Below, one piece after another: positions 1 to 11,560 of a stretch of DNA of 64,000 nt. The translations under genes were made by a program, and so were the position numbers. The stretch spans positions 2,294,001 to 2,358,000 of the forward strand of contig PZJY01000006.1 of NCBI GenBank assembly GCA_031472005.1, given 5' to 3'. A model generated the notes under the pieces. The model saw nothing but the letters and a program-made list of their open reading frames with translations, had not been told where the DNA came from and did not search any database. Origin of the DNA: Tetracladium setigerum (lineage: Eukaryota; Ascomycota; Leotiomycetes; Helotiales). The number at the start of each line of letters is the position of its first letter. Position 1 is the stretch's first letter.

Positions 1-979
1 GCCGTATTTTGACGATTATTATTTTGCTTATTTCTCATGTAACTTGGAGGAGGATTCCTACCGACGTATTCTCTCTCGTCTTTCTCATCTCTTTGTTCCG
101 TTCTACCCAATCAATCAACCCCCCTTCTCCCACGTCGCCCGCCAAGGAGTGGGTGAGGTGCATGTGGAGGGAAAGCTGTCGTCTCTTTCGGTTCTTTGCT
201 TTCGTTGGACCGAAACCTTAACCTCAGATCACCCCTCTACCAGCTACTTGAGTACTTCGTATCTACAGCTTCAAAGAGCCTCAAAAGATCACCGTCAGTC
301 ACATCGCAACTCTTCCTTCCAAGGAGAAACCACATATAGCAATAATCGCGCATCCTTATCGCGACAGCCATCACATCACTCTCACACACACCAGGCCAGG
401 AATACAGTAATCCTGTACATTTAACTTCCATACTTTCCCACTTCCAACAACCAACAACCACTTCCGTGCAACCCTCTAACCACATTGTCGCACTGACCCG
501 CTTCCTCCACTACTATCCCGGCTCAGGCTTCACTTCCTAATTAGTGTGCTGTTGACCCGACCGCTTGCGTCGAGTTGCTCTTGACGTCGCACAAACGAGA
601 AGCCCTCGAACACCAAGACTAGCGCCAGGCGCGGCATTCTTATTATTACTTCGTACAGTCTTCTTCAACGCTGGCAAGCACCTAAACAGTTGGGCAACCT
701 TTGGCGCAAGCACATACTCCTCTTCTCCGCACTCACAGCTGGCTATTAGGCCAACTTGAGCACTCCTACGGCTGAGTACCGGAATCCTCGACGAACAGAC
801 TCCCTCCCGAACCAGCGCAGCACAAACCGGCAAGCATCAAGAACACGGACACGAGCACGAACCGTCCTCCTCCCTACCATCAACAAGCAGCATACCCGCC
901 CGAGAATTCTTATGATCATCTCCTATCGCCGCATTGCGAACGACGTCGTGAGGACAGACACAAGACCAATGTCAAGGCC
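1..979 (+). promoter_or_regulatory. Upstream region and probable 5' leader of WC-1
   Basis: No conserved coding sequence is seen here. The stretch is rich in CA/CT and ACAA tracts, as expected of a fungal promoter and long 5' leader. Several small ORFs are present. The most notable starts at 756, runs 75 codons and stops at 981-983, so its TGA overlaps the WC-1 ATG (980-982) in an ATGA arrangement. A minimal four-codon ORF beginning at 969 shares that stop. A 5'-UTR intron could remove part of these ORFs; I cannot tell. Confidence 0.5.
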
Positions 980-3900
980 ATGAATGCCTTTTTTGGGACT
1001 GCGTACTCGCAGGAGGACTTACAAAGGAGGCGACACTCGCACTCAAGCCGAGGGCAGCAATCACCGCAAAATGCACAACATCAAGGATTGCAACTGTCAG
1101 GGGCGGGGCCAGGCGGAAATAATGGATTGGGAACGAATGGCATCGGTGGTGTCGGTAACACGATTGACGATATAATCATGCAGAACAATAATGAGTTGCA
1201 ACTCCAACAAAGTATCTCGCAATACCCCACCCAAGGGATTGACCGACGGCAGAGTATGATGGAGTATACTTCAAATGCCGGAGATATGAGCACCTATGGA
1301 TTTGGATCCCCAAACATGACCCAGGACCAGTTGTTACGCCGACAGAGTGTCGGAAACTTGGATATGAACAACGGATACACAGACATGAATGGAGGTATAA
1401 ACATGGGCCAGATGGGATATCAAGACGACCCAGGCGGCCTATCAATCGACACAACTGGTCAATATGATGGTCTCCCTGGACATTTGGGGATGATAGGTTA
1501 TGGTTCGATGGGTATGGACGGCCTGACCGACGAAGAGTCAAATTCGATGAACATGTTCTCGCCAACAAATTTTGCGTATAACAGCAACAATAACATGGGA
1601 TCCATGGGTGCCAATTACATGGATCCCAACATGCATGGTGGATTTCCTCAGAACCAAGGGAATTTACCTGTTTCTAACCAAGACCAAAACAATGATATTA
1701 TACCGGCAATGTCTATGGCTGGCAATCTGGTCGATTCTCCACGAACGATGGCCATGAGCCAAACCCTCACTTCCTACTCTTCTCCAGTCTCGATGAATCC
1801 TCCCCAGCCTCTCCTATCACAGACTCAACCACAGATCCAAGCCCAAGACACTTCGTTGATCCCATCCCGCTCCGCTTCTCAGGCCACAATACAGGGACCA
1901 GACACACCAACCTCCAAACCGGAGCCCAAGGTTACCCCCAATTATCAAGGAATCTACTCACAGAGTGGTTTTGATATGCTTGGGGCTCTGATGAAGGTTG
2001 CCACGCGCAAGAATGCCGAAATTGATCTTGGTAAAGTTGATATGTCGTGCGCCTTCGTTGTCTGTGATCTGACCTTGGACGACTGTCCGATTATATACGT
2101 TTCAGACATATTTGAGCGATTGACCGGATATACAAAGTTTGAGGTGTTGGGCAGGAATTGTCGCTTTTTACAGTCTCCCGAAGGCAGGGTACAAGGGGGG
2201 GCGCGGAGGGAGTTTGTCGATAACGACTCTGTGTTCTACTTAAAGAACAGGATCAACCAGAGGAAGGAAGCGCAACGTAGTCTGATTAATTACAGGAAAG
2301 GTGGACAGCCCTTCATGAATCTGCTGACGATGATCCCGATCACTGGCGAGGATGACAAAGAGATCAGATACATCGTGGGGTTTCAGGTAGACCTGGTCGA
2401 GAAACCTACTTCCGTTGAAGGCAAGAATGCAAGCGGCATGTATACTGTTGATTACAAGCAAGGAAAACTACCGAGATATATCTGGCAGCCTCCTGATGGT
2501 TCACGACAAGATGGGGGTCAGACAATTAGCAGAGACGATGTTTCTACGGTTTTGAGTTCCATCAACAGCAACACCGAGTCGGAATTGACAAAGCGCATGT
2601 GGGACAAGGTGCTCTTGGAAAACACGGATGATGTGGTTCACGTTCTTTCATTGAAGGGCTTGTTCTTATACCTCTCGCCTTCAAGTCGTAAAGTATTGGA
2701 GTACGACTCTTCAGAGCTGGTTGGCACAGCCCTCTCCTCTGTGTGCCACCCCAGTGACATTGTTCCCGTAACTCGGGAGTTGAAGGACACATCTACAAGC
2801 TCTACGGTCAATATTGTATTCCGATTTAGGAGGAAGACGAGTGGATATACATGGTTCGAGAGCCACGGGTCACTATGTGTTGAGCAAGGGAAGGGAAGGA
2901 AGTGCATCATTCTTGTTGGAAGAGAGCGCCCAGTATATGCACTGTTTCGTCACGATATCCAAGCTGCTGGTGGAATAGGCGAAGCGGAAATATGGACCAA
3001 AGTTTCGACGTCGGGCATGTTTCTTTTCGTCTCCGCCAATGTCAAGACATTGCTTGACAGATCCCCAGACGATCTAGTTGGCACCAGTATCCAAGCACTC
3101 ATGCGGCCAGAGTCAAGAGAGCAGTTCGGTCGCTCTCTTGAGAAAGCTAGAACTGGAAAACGAGTCACCCATAAACACGAAATCTTCAACAAGCGGGGGT
3201 TGGTGTTACAAGCACAAACCACGCTCTATCCAGGAGATGCGGCAGAGGGACAGAAGCCAACCTTTTTGGTAGCGCAAACTAGGCTATTAAAAACAAATCG
3301 AAATGCTGCTACGTCTCCGATAACCCCAAAGCCTTTGGGATCGGTAGCAAATCCAAATCCGAACCCAACCTCTCCAACTCTGAGCTCAGGGGAGCTGAGT
3401 TCAATGGCGCACCCCCATAATCTACCTTCAATTACGCGTGCTGGAGGAGCTGGGCTTGTTATTGGAAGCCAAGACCAGGCTCTGGCATCCGAGGACAATA
3501 TCTTTGACGAGCTGAAGACAACTCGTTGCACAAGCTGGCAATTTGAGCTCCGCCAGATGGAGAAGAGCAACAGGCTGCTGGCCGAAGAACTGGCTGCGTT
3601 GACCGCCAACAAGAAGAAGCGTAAGCGTCGGAGGCCAGGCCACATTCAGCGTGATTGCGCAAATTGTCATACTAGAGTTACTCCTGAGTGGAGGAGAGGA
3701 CCTAGTGGACAGCGGGATCTTTGCAACAGTTGTGGGCTGCGTTGGGCCAAACAGGTGAGCAGCTACCTACCTATACATGTGTTTTTTTTTTTTTTGCAAG
3801 GTGGACAAAGTCAGAGAGAGACTCTTCTTACCCTGCCCTACCTCGTAACCCGAACAGTAGCTAACAACTCCAGACCGGTCGCGTCTCTCCCCGCACTAGC

Positions 3901-4212
3901 CGCGCCGCCGAATCACCCAAAAACAGCCCCTCCAACAACGGCGCAGCCGCAAGATCCAGTACTGGATCCCCTGCCGCCGTCAATGAAATCCACCAACCGC
4001 CCGCCTTGCATTCCAGCAATCCAAATCTCAATGCGAGCGGGCAGAATAGTGGTGATGTAAAAGCAGAGAATGGGGCGGCTGCTGTACCGGGGAGTTTGGG
4101 TGGGAGAAGCACACTTGAGAGTATGCCGTTCCATGAGCCTAGTGTGGGGTTTAGAGGGGGTGGGCAGAGGGGAATCACGAATATTGAGGAGGGGAATGAG
4201 GGGTTTGTTTGA
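980..4212 (+). CDS. wc-1: White collar-1 blue-light receptor and GATA transcription factor
   Basis: Two exons (980-3754 and 3874-4212; intron 3755-3873 with GTGAGC donor and GCTAAC branch) encode about 1037 residues. Order of domains: low-complexity Asn/Gln/Met-rich N-terminus; LOV-type PAS (about 330-470) with the flavin-binding core GRNCRFLQ near residue 391, where the Cys forms the light-induced flavin adduct; a second PAS (about 535-640); a third PAS (about 668-760); a basic nuclear localisation stretch KKKRKRRR near 877; and a GATA zinc finger CANC...CNSC from about 892. In known fungi WC-1 pairs with WC-2 through PAS contacts and drives light-responsive and clock genes in the nucleus. 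The intron falls just after the zinc finger. The tail is Ser/Gly/Asn-rich. No long N-terminal polyglutamine is seen, unlike Neurospora. Start chosen as the first ATG that keeps the whole frame open. Confidence 0.95.
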
Positions 4213-4410
4213 AGTGATTTTTTTTGTTACTGATGATGATATTTTGTGGCATAAGGGGTCCAGAGTGGATGAGGTGTGGTTGAAGGGAAGGGAGAAGGGA
4301 ATGCAATGTGAAGGAAGAAGAAAATATTGCAAAGCAGATTTTGAGAGTGAAGAAAGGAAAGGAAGCGTATGGGGAAGGGGGAGAGAAGAGAAGGACAAGC
4401 AGAAGCAAAC

Positions 4411-4450
4411 GAGCCAAGTCGAGCCAAGTCGAGCCAAGTCAAGCCAAGCC
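4411..4450 (+). repeat. Short tandem repeat (GAGCCAAGTC)n
   Basis: Three exact copies of GAGCCAAGTC followed by degenerate copies (AAGCCAAGCC), then by GGTCA repeats near 4456-4470. It lies in the probable 3' flank of WC-1. Confidence 0.85.
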
Positions 4451-5043
4451 AAGTAAGGTCAGGTCAGGTCAAAAGTCCCTGAAATAGAGAGAAGTAAAGC
4501 AAATTCTAGGCACCACACACATTTATGCACCGACGGCCAGTATCCATAGACTTAGTACAGTAGGTACCTAGAATGGATAAAAAGGCTCTCCTGAATTATT
4601 AGGTGGCCTCAAAAACGGCAGGGCTCAAAGGAAAGCAGTTTCTCCGCGGGCTACTACGCTTGAGGATTAAATAATCTCGGCTTATTAGTATCTCAAGTCA
4701 AACATAAGAATCTTGGAAATTTTGGTTAGGATAAGTTTAGTTCAATGGAGGGACAGGTGGTTGTTATTTTAATGTGGAGGGGGGAGGGATGGATGATTTG
4801 ATTGTTTTTTTGGATTGAAAATATCAGGTTGGCGTATTGGTTAGGTCAGGTTAAGGTTGGGCTGGATTAGGTGTTGGGCGAAATCTGGGGTTTGGGGTCC
4901 TTTGGGTTTTAGGGTTTTCGAGTCAGGGGCAAATGAAGAAGGAGGGAGGGGGAAGATTTTTGGGGGATTCATATCGAGGTGGGTATGGATTGGTGAAATA
5001 TTTCGGGGATGGGATTGGTGAGGTTGACTTGGTTTGTTTGTTG

Positions 5044-5106
5044 GGGGAGGGAATGGGAATGGGAATGGGGATGGGAATGGGAAAGGGAAGGAGAATGGGA
5101 AAGGGG
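5044..5106 (+). repeat. G-rich GGGAAT hexamer array
   Basis: About ten imperfect copies of GGGAAT/GGGGAT/GGGAAA. The regular runs of three to four G at six-base spacing could form G-quadruplex structure. A local ORF with Gly-Met repeats is only the translation of this array. Confidence 0.8.
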
Positions 5107-5264
5107 CCTTTATATAGGTAGATAGTTATAGGTATAGGTATTTATATCTATTTGAATTGGAATGGGAATTAGTTGAAATAGATACCGTACTTGTTTGGAT
5201 ACCTACCTAGGTGTGTGAAAAATGTGTTGAAGTTTTGAGGTGAGATTTTCTGATCCGTGGAGGG

Positions 5265-5975
5265 GAGACGGGGCTGGCTACCTTACTTTCTATCCTACTT
5301 TAACTTCTATTTTATCCCACCTCAACTTAGAATTTTGTTGCACGTCGCAGTTACCGATGCTAGCTACCTAATCTTATCTCTCTTGCTTTATAGCCTACAG
5401 GCTAGGAATCTCGCTCCTTCCTTTCTGGATTTTTGTTGCACATCGTAACTCCCATCGCACCTGCTAGTTACCTTATATTTAGCCCTGTCTCGCTTTATAC
5501 ACTAGTAATCCCGCCCCTTCCTTTCTAGATTTTGATCGCACCGGCGTAACTACTAATTATACCTAGTCCTATCTCGCGTACCCTTCAAGCTAGTAATTTA
5601 AACCTTACCTTTACTTTTGTTGCATATCGCATCTCTCGATCGCACTTGCCAGTCTGAAATCCTGTCTATCTTACCTTCTAAGCTAGGGATCTAGCTCTTC
5701 ACTTTATAAAATGATACTTTTGTTGCACGTCGCAACGACCAATCGAACCTGCCACTTATTTTTCATCCTATCCCCACAAGTAGTCTAGCTCTTCACGTTA
5801 TGCTTTTGTTGCATATCGCAACTGCCAATCGCACCTACCTAATATTGTTTCGCTTGTGAGCTAGCAGTCTAGCTCCTTCCTTTCTGGATTTTAGTCACAC
5901 TTCGCAACTGCCAAGTATATTTGATGCCCTCTCGCTTACCCTTTTCACTAGAAGTTTTTGCTGCTAGAAATTTAG
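5265..5975 (+). repeat. ~95-bp degenerate tandem array with TTTTGTTGCACRTCGCA core
   Basis: Six to seven units of roughly 80-100 bases. Recognisable pieces recur in order: CTAGCTCCTTCCTTTCTGGA, then the core TTTTGTTGCA(C/T)(A/G)TCGCA, then ACTGCCAATCGCACCT, then CTATCTCGC. Clear cores are at 5333-5349, 5431-5447, 5615-5631, 5718-5734 and 5804-5820; decayed cores are near 5531 and 5888-5907. The same core occurs in three other intergenic regions of the window. Confidence 0.85.
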
Positions 5976-6424
5976 CCCCTTGGATGTATCTTTGTGAAGT
6001 ATTAAATTTATGTCATTTAGAGGCTATCTCATACAACCCTACCTCCTTCCTTGTATGCACGACATATTTTGCCACCCTTCACCCAAACCACCAAAGAAAG
6101 AGCTCGCAAGCTCCAAAACTCAGGATCTATCTACCTATCCTCGCGATCATTTGTATATATAGTGCAGTTTGTGCCCTGTGCATACATTATCTCAGCATGC
6201 CTATTTCCCCAATGACGTTCTCTTCATCTTGGGGAAATTTGCATATTTCCTCCAGGATCCATCAATCCTCCATCCTTGACACGACGTGCAAGCTATGAGC
6301 TCCAGTTGCGCTAACTGCTCCGTCAAATATGTTACCAAATATTGCCATCTTGTGACATCCAAATTGAATCCGCTCCATATTTCGAGCCTATCCCAACGTT
6401 CCAAACCTCTCCCTGATGATTTCT

Positions 6425-9400
6425 TCATGTGAATTTAAATTTACCGACGACGTTACCGTTCTTAAAAGACGTGGTCGTAATATCTACTAGAGTAGCACTG
6501 GGCGTAAATACAATATTGTATTTGATGTTGTAGTAGGGTTCCTTAGAATTTTGATGTTTGGGGAAGTCAGCAAGGTGTACTTTGTGTGAAAGATCGGTCA
6601 CGCAGGTTCCTAGCAACTCTATTTCTAAGAAGCCGTTAGCATTTTCATCAGAGAGAACAACGAAAACGGAGAAAGTGTGGGAATAATTGTGACAAAGAAT
6701 AGGAAGTAATCGGCCTACTTGGATCAGTCACAAAATCGGGGCAAGTGTCTTCATCACAGACATAGAATCGATCCTCGAATATGAGGGGGTCGCCAGAACG
6801 GACAAATTTGTCCACGGGAATTGTGATTGGGATTCCAGCTTCAAAACTTTCGCTCTTGGCTATGATGCTCTCGTATGTGTAATTGCATCGTGCACTCCCA
6901 TCCAGCCAAGTGATGCGGTAGTATTCGGGATGCAGACGTTCCTGGAACGGCTGCGGCAAATCCACCAGGTAATGTCGCCGAGTATACACGGAAGGGACCT
7001 TCGCTCCCATAGTGCTGTATGCGACGGCGCCCTGAGCCTTTGCATTTGCGCAATTTTTGGGACGGATGACGCTATTGCGGAGAGTTGGAGGGACGTTAAG
7101 TTGTATTTGTTGGAAGAGATACTGATTGGCTGCAAATGGTCCTGCTATCAAAATATTCTACAAAAGTAAGCCAAGTCACTTAGGTGTGCTTCATTAAAAA
7201 GGGGCTGGCAATTCAAAATACCTTGATAATGCATTTCGTAGCGGTGATAGCAACAATCTGATCTTGTACCATTTCGACGACACGCTTGACGACGGGCTCG
7301 AAAACTCGTTTCATTTCCTCGTTGTCAAAAAGTATATATCCTTCCTCCAGGGGAACTTCGGGAAAGTCGGATTCAATTCCGACATCGACTACCCACCGTT
7401 GTCCTGTATTCCTAAAATCCTGCTTGATCCGTTGTTCGAAATCCATGACACACTTGGTATAACAGCGTGCAAGAACTTTGGAATCTTCTGGAAGTCTTGT
7501 TTTTTTGAGCTTTTCTTTGGTTACATGACTGAAGTTTCGGTTCAGAGTCATACTCCTGCAGTAGATATGATTAGATATTTTTGGGTAGAGGGGTTAAGTA
7601 TACAAACCCGCACGTATCACCGGAAATATCTGTGAGATTGACGACATCAAGCGAAACTTCGTTCATGATCTTGTATGAAATCAATTCTACAGTAGCTCCT
7701 CCAGCATCAACAACCAGTATTGCATCCTGTACTTTAAAGTCGATTAATCCGGTTTGCGCACAGGAAAATAGCAGGGCTTTGTGGTCGTCGATAAAGGTAA
7801 GTCGGTCATCATTTTCATCCTGGAGGTATCCAGCCTGAATAATAGTGGTTTGAAGCTTGGCTTTTGCTACAGGACCAAAATATGGAGGGACTGTGAAGTT
7901 CCACAAGACTTCATTGAGTTCATGGAGAAAGCCGTCCCCAAACTCGTTTTGTAGTTGCTGGATTATTGCTAGTCGAAATTTTGACAGCAGGTCCGTGGTA
8001 ACATCCATATCGGTCTTTCCCTCCGGCCGAGGGGGGAGGTTTACTTCTCTGAGGTGCGCGACTCCTGTATCTTTACACAACCCAAACTTGAACCATTCTA
8101 CTTTCATGATACCTGGCTTTGGATAGCCTGTCCGCTCTATCGCATTAGCAATATCAAAACCCCACCCAACAACACTTGGCACACTGTCATAATAGAGGAT
8201 ACTGGGCACCTGTTCAAAGGATCAACTTAACGTTCATTATTCGGAAACTTGCAGCCTACCATCGTTCGATTATAAAGTGTACTAAAAGGCCAATCTGTAA
8301 TCATGGCTTCTTTAGACCTTTTGAAGGAATCCCCTGTGAACCCGTAACAGACTGAAGAGTGGGTTATTCCAAAATCAACGCCAACAACAAAACGAGCTTG
8401 GCTTTTCGTACTCGAAACAGGCCTTCGCAGATGTGGTCGATTGCTGATGTTTTGTGTAGGAGGGGATTGGGCTTTATCGGGAAGAGCTGGCGAGGGGTCG
8501 TTGATGCTTTGTGTGGGAGGGTATCGGACTGTATTGGAAATAATTGGTAGGGGCTGTGAGTCGGAGTGAGGCCCGGGCTTTGGAGGCTTGAATGCCTCTC
8601 TGAGGGGATCTGGTGATCGTGATTCGCTTGCATTCATGCCTAGCATTGTGCGCCAGCTGTTCTTTTGTGGTCGTGGTGGAACCCTATATGCTGGGAATCA
8701 TATCTAGTACTGGGAATGGGTGAGAGGGATTGTCTCGTAGCATCGGTCGGCGGAGTGACCACTAGCGGCACTTCACTGGCCGTGCTTTTACCTCGAGGCA
8801 TGCTTTTGTATAGGTATTCCAAGGGCGAATTTGGACCTTCAACAACGTATCCAGACGGAAGAAAACTTCGATACACCTAGAAAATTATCGCATCAGCTTT
8901 GATAGCAGCAAAAGAAACAATTACTATCACATACCTCTGATTCCGCCTGCTCGCCCCTTGCAAGGTAAATTCCGGAGAGCAGCTGAATGCTTTCGAAGTA
9001 AGAATCGTGTTCCTTTCCCAGGATCTTCTTCTTCCCCGTCAAGGCTCGCTTGCAATATTTCTCGGCAGTCTCCAAGTCTTTCTTTTCAAAAGACAGAAGA
9101 GCGAGTGCATGCAGCCCGTGGAAAACATTAACGTCTATTTTTTGTTTCCCCATCGACAATGGAACGATGATAGTTTCGGCATCTGCCCACTTTCCTTGGA
9201 AACAGTATGCAAATGCTAAATTGCTCCTGACAATCGTCATACTTTCTACAGGATTTCCTGCCTGTGTGCTCCTGTCAATGACCTTAAGAAAGAACTGTTC
9301 GGCTTTCTCATAATCTCTCTCCACTAGTTTCATCATAGCCAATTCCTGAAATTTTCTGGTCAGATCTTTTTCAATATCGGAGTCCGAATCCGAGTCATTC

Positions 9401-10423
9401 TGGTTTGGCTGGGGGACAGTAACCTCGGTTCCTGTCATAGAGTTCTGAGTTGTGAGGTGATCAGAAACCGAGGCCGAATGCCCGGTTGAAGAAGTATCCT
9501 CGCCATGCTCCTCTTCTGGAATGCCAGGGGGAGGAATCCAGTTTTCGATGTTTGACATCTCTGTACAATATAAGATCAGCTAAGAACTCTCTTGAGGCTC
9601 CAAGTCATACGATATCAGTGTATCACTTACGGTCTTGCGTGAGAGGATCTCCCATCATGCTCCCTCCCCATACCGTTGATCGACTACCAACAACCGTGCT
9701 GGCGCTAGAATGAAAAGACTCTGCAGCGCGGACAAATTGATGCAAGCTTCGAGAAACCCGCTCACTCTCATCACGCTCCTCGCGTGATGATTGGGAATTT
9801 GGTAACGACGTGGTTGTTGTGAGAGCGACTTCTACTCGTCCAATCTGAGACTTGAGGTCTGACAAAGTCTTAGTGACAGCTTCTTGGGAAGAGTTGCTTT
9901 GCAGTAGAAGAGAACTACCGGCGCTCTAGTGTCAGTATCGTCATCGAAAGTAGTTGGGCTGAAAGCCATACAGGTTAATCATGTGGAGTGCACTCTGCAT
10001 TGCACCATTGTAAGATTGTACTCGTTGTTGATACACGGTAATATCCTTGCTTTTCAAACCGAATTTGATTTGTTTTGTAGGTCGTCTCAGGAACCCTCGT
10101 CCCATGAACCCTCCCTTTTGAATATCGTCGAGCATTAGCGCCAGCTTCTCAAGTGTACTCTTGCAATCGTCAATGGAGGTCTTGACACTAAACCAAAGCA
10201 TTCCACTGTCGGCCTGCGTACTACTAGCAATCTGGGGATTCGTCTTCCATGTCTTGCTGATGGCATCCAGTACTCGGGAAAGTGCCATGATCTCCTCGCA
10301 AAGAGCCGCAATATTCGAATCAACATGCCGTGTGTCGTCTACCCAGGTATAGAGGGTTCCGGAGACCTTGATGCAAAAGACGACCAAACTGGCCGAGCTT
10401 GCCGCGATCGATAATGGATCCAT
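6425..10423 (-). CDS. STAND-like N-terminal domain + TPR + HSPA12-type Hsp70 protein
   Basis: Best model has nine exons: 10423-9972, 9914-9631, 9560-8935, 8876-8792, 8639-8260, 8209-7608, 7555-7222, 7157-6719, 6624-6425, giving 1133 residues and a length divisible by three. Residues 1-150 (MDPLSIAASSASLVVF...) match the fungal N-terminal domain common on NLR and ankyrin proteins. About 260-470 carry TPR-like helices (AEKYCKRAL, SIQLLSGIYLARG). The C-terminal ~600 residues are an actin-like ATPase of the HSPA12 subfamily: phosphate-1 loop VDFGITHSSV, phosphate-2 loop VVDAGGATVEL, adenosine motif ILIAGPFAANQYL (Ala where Gly is usual). Introns are 47-152 bases. The one weak junction is intron 8640-8791: without it the TPR part ends at a TAG at 8640 and the Hsp70 part would start at an overlapping ATG (8646 or 8636). 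Two separate genes are therefore possible. Function is likely ATP-dependent signalling or chaperone-like; inference only. Confidence 0.75.
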
Positions 10424-11102
10424 ATTTGATCGTGGTTTTGCGGATACTGGGAGAATTCGCAACCGACGAAAAGCACTGTTGTAGACAGCCTCATCCTTCT
10501 TCAGCCGCAGGTCGAGACTCCCCCATAGGGTTAGTGTGGGGGTAGCGAATGTCACGTGTCTATGATTTGGATCCTTTTGATATACTAAAAGTAACAAAGC
10601 ATTAATTCCATGACAATCACAATACATCCGCAGTATATTTCAATCTGATAATTTGACCATTACATAGATTCAAGGTCAAACTCAGGGATAAAGTTGCAGA
10701 CTCCTACTTTTGATATCACGTTCCGCAGACGAATGTGAATTTGATATGGTCCCAACTCACAATATCACGAGAATATTTCCCGTTCCACGAACTACAGGTC
10801 TCTTTAAACTAGCAACTAAATCCATAATGCTTCATTTGATCATCCTCTTCGTTGTAAAGTGCTAATGTTCCGATCAAAACAAACTCATGTCCTTGGACTC
10901 CTGGAGCAATATTCGTCAATATCGTTTTCTTAACACTTTTGACTATCATGATTTATGCTCCCCATGCTTGAAATTTAAGCGAGTCTCAAACAGGGAAGTC
11001 CTGTGAAATGGTGACTTATGGTACAGGTCGCAATCTGCTTACAATATATTTCATCATGCCACGCAGATACTGTGTGGTGGATAAGTACTGACTCTATGTC
11101 AT

Positions 11103-11219
11103 TGGCTGACGACATGCAACAAAAAAATGCAGGAAGGGATGCTAGCAAGGCTTTACTAGCGTAGAGGAAAAGCCGAGACAGAATCAGGTTATGATTGGCA
11201 GTTGCGATGTGCAACAAAA
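11103..11219 (-). repeat. Two dispersed copies of the TTTTGTTGCACATCGCA core
   Basis: Read on the minus strand, 11203-11219 is TTTTGTTGCACATCGCA followed by ACTGCCAATC, matching the consensus of the 5265-5975 array through about 27 bases. A variant (TTTTGTTGCATGTCGTCA) sits about 97 bases away at 11106-11122, the same period as that array. Confidence 0.7.
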
Positions 11220-11536
11220 CGTCTGATGAGGTGAGGTGGGATAGAAAGGCAATGATTTGCTTTTCCTATTTCGTCTTTCGACCATTTCTGTGTTATAGCA
11301 GTACAGCACAAAGAAGCAATCTTACAAAATCAAAATATTACATCACACTCTAGAGATCTAAAGTGATTAGTGATTACCATTAATAATTTCTTGGGACCTT
11401 CCCCCTTTGGATGAGTTCATCTCGCCTTGGGAGTATGATTAACACCTCTTTGCCACACCATCGCTCAAAATACAACTATCATCAACTGAAAACATTACTG
11501 GTCTCAAAAAATGAGTCCGTCATTCTTTGCTAAGTA

Positions 11537-11560
11537 GGTGGTTGGTTGGTTGGTTGGTTG
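11537..11560 (+). repeat. (TTGG)n microsatellite
   Basis: About six consecutive TTGG units in a non-coding stretch. Confidence 0.85.

Larger units (their letters stand above)
4213..6424. other. Intergenic region rich in simple and tandem repeats
   Basis: Convergent intergenic space between WC-1 and the Hsp70-like gene. I see no conserved ORF. It holds a 10-bp repeat (4411-4450), GT-rich sequence (about 4680-4920), a G-rich hexamer array (5044-5106) and the ~95-bp tandem array (about 5265-5975), each listed separately. ORFs in these parts are products of the repeats. Confidence 0.6.

Noticed and set aside
44..485. Overlapping ORFs on both strands before WC-1
   Set aside because: No motif, no host codon bias, and sequence typical of a fungal leader.
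5265..5975. CRISPR-like array
   Set aside because: Eukaryotic context, degenerate repeats without equal spacers, and no cas genes.
11537..11560. TTGG repeat as telomere-like sequence
   Set aside because: Not the TTAGGG unit, short and internal.
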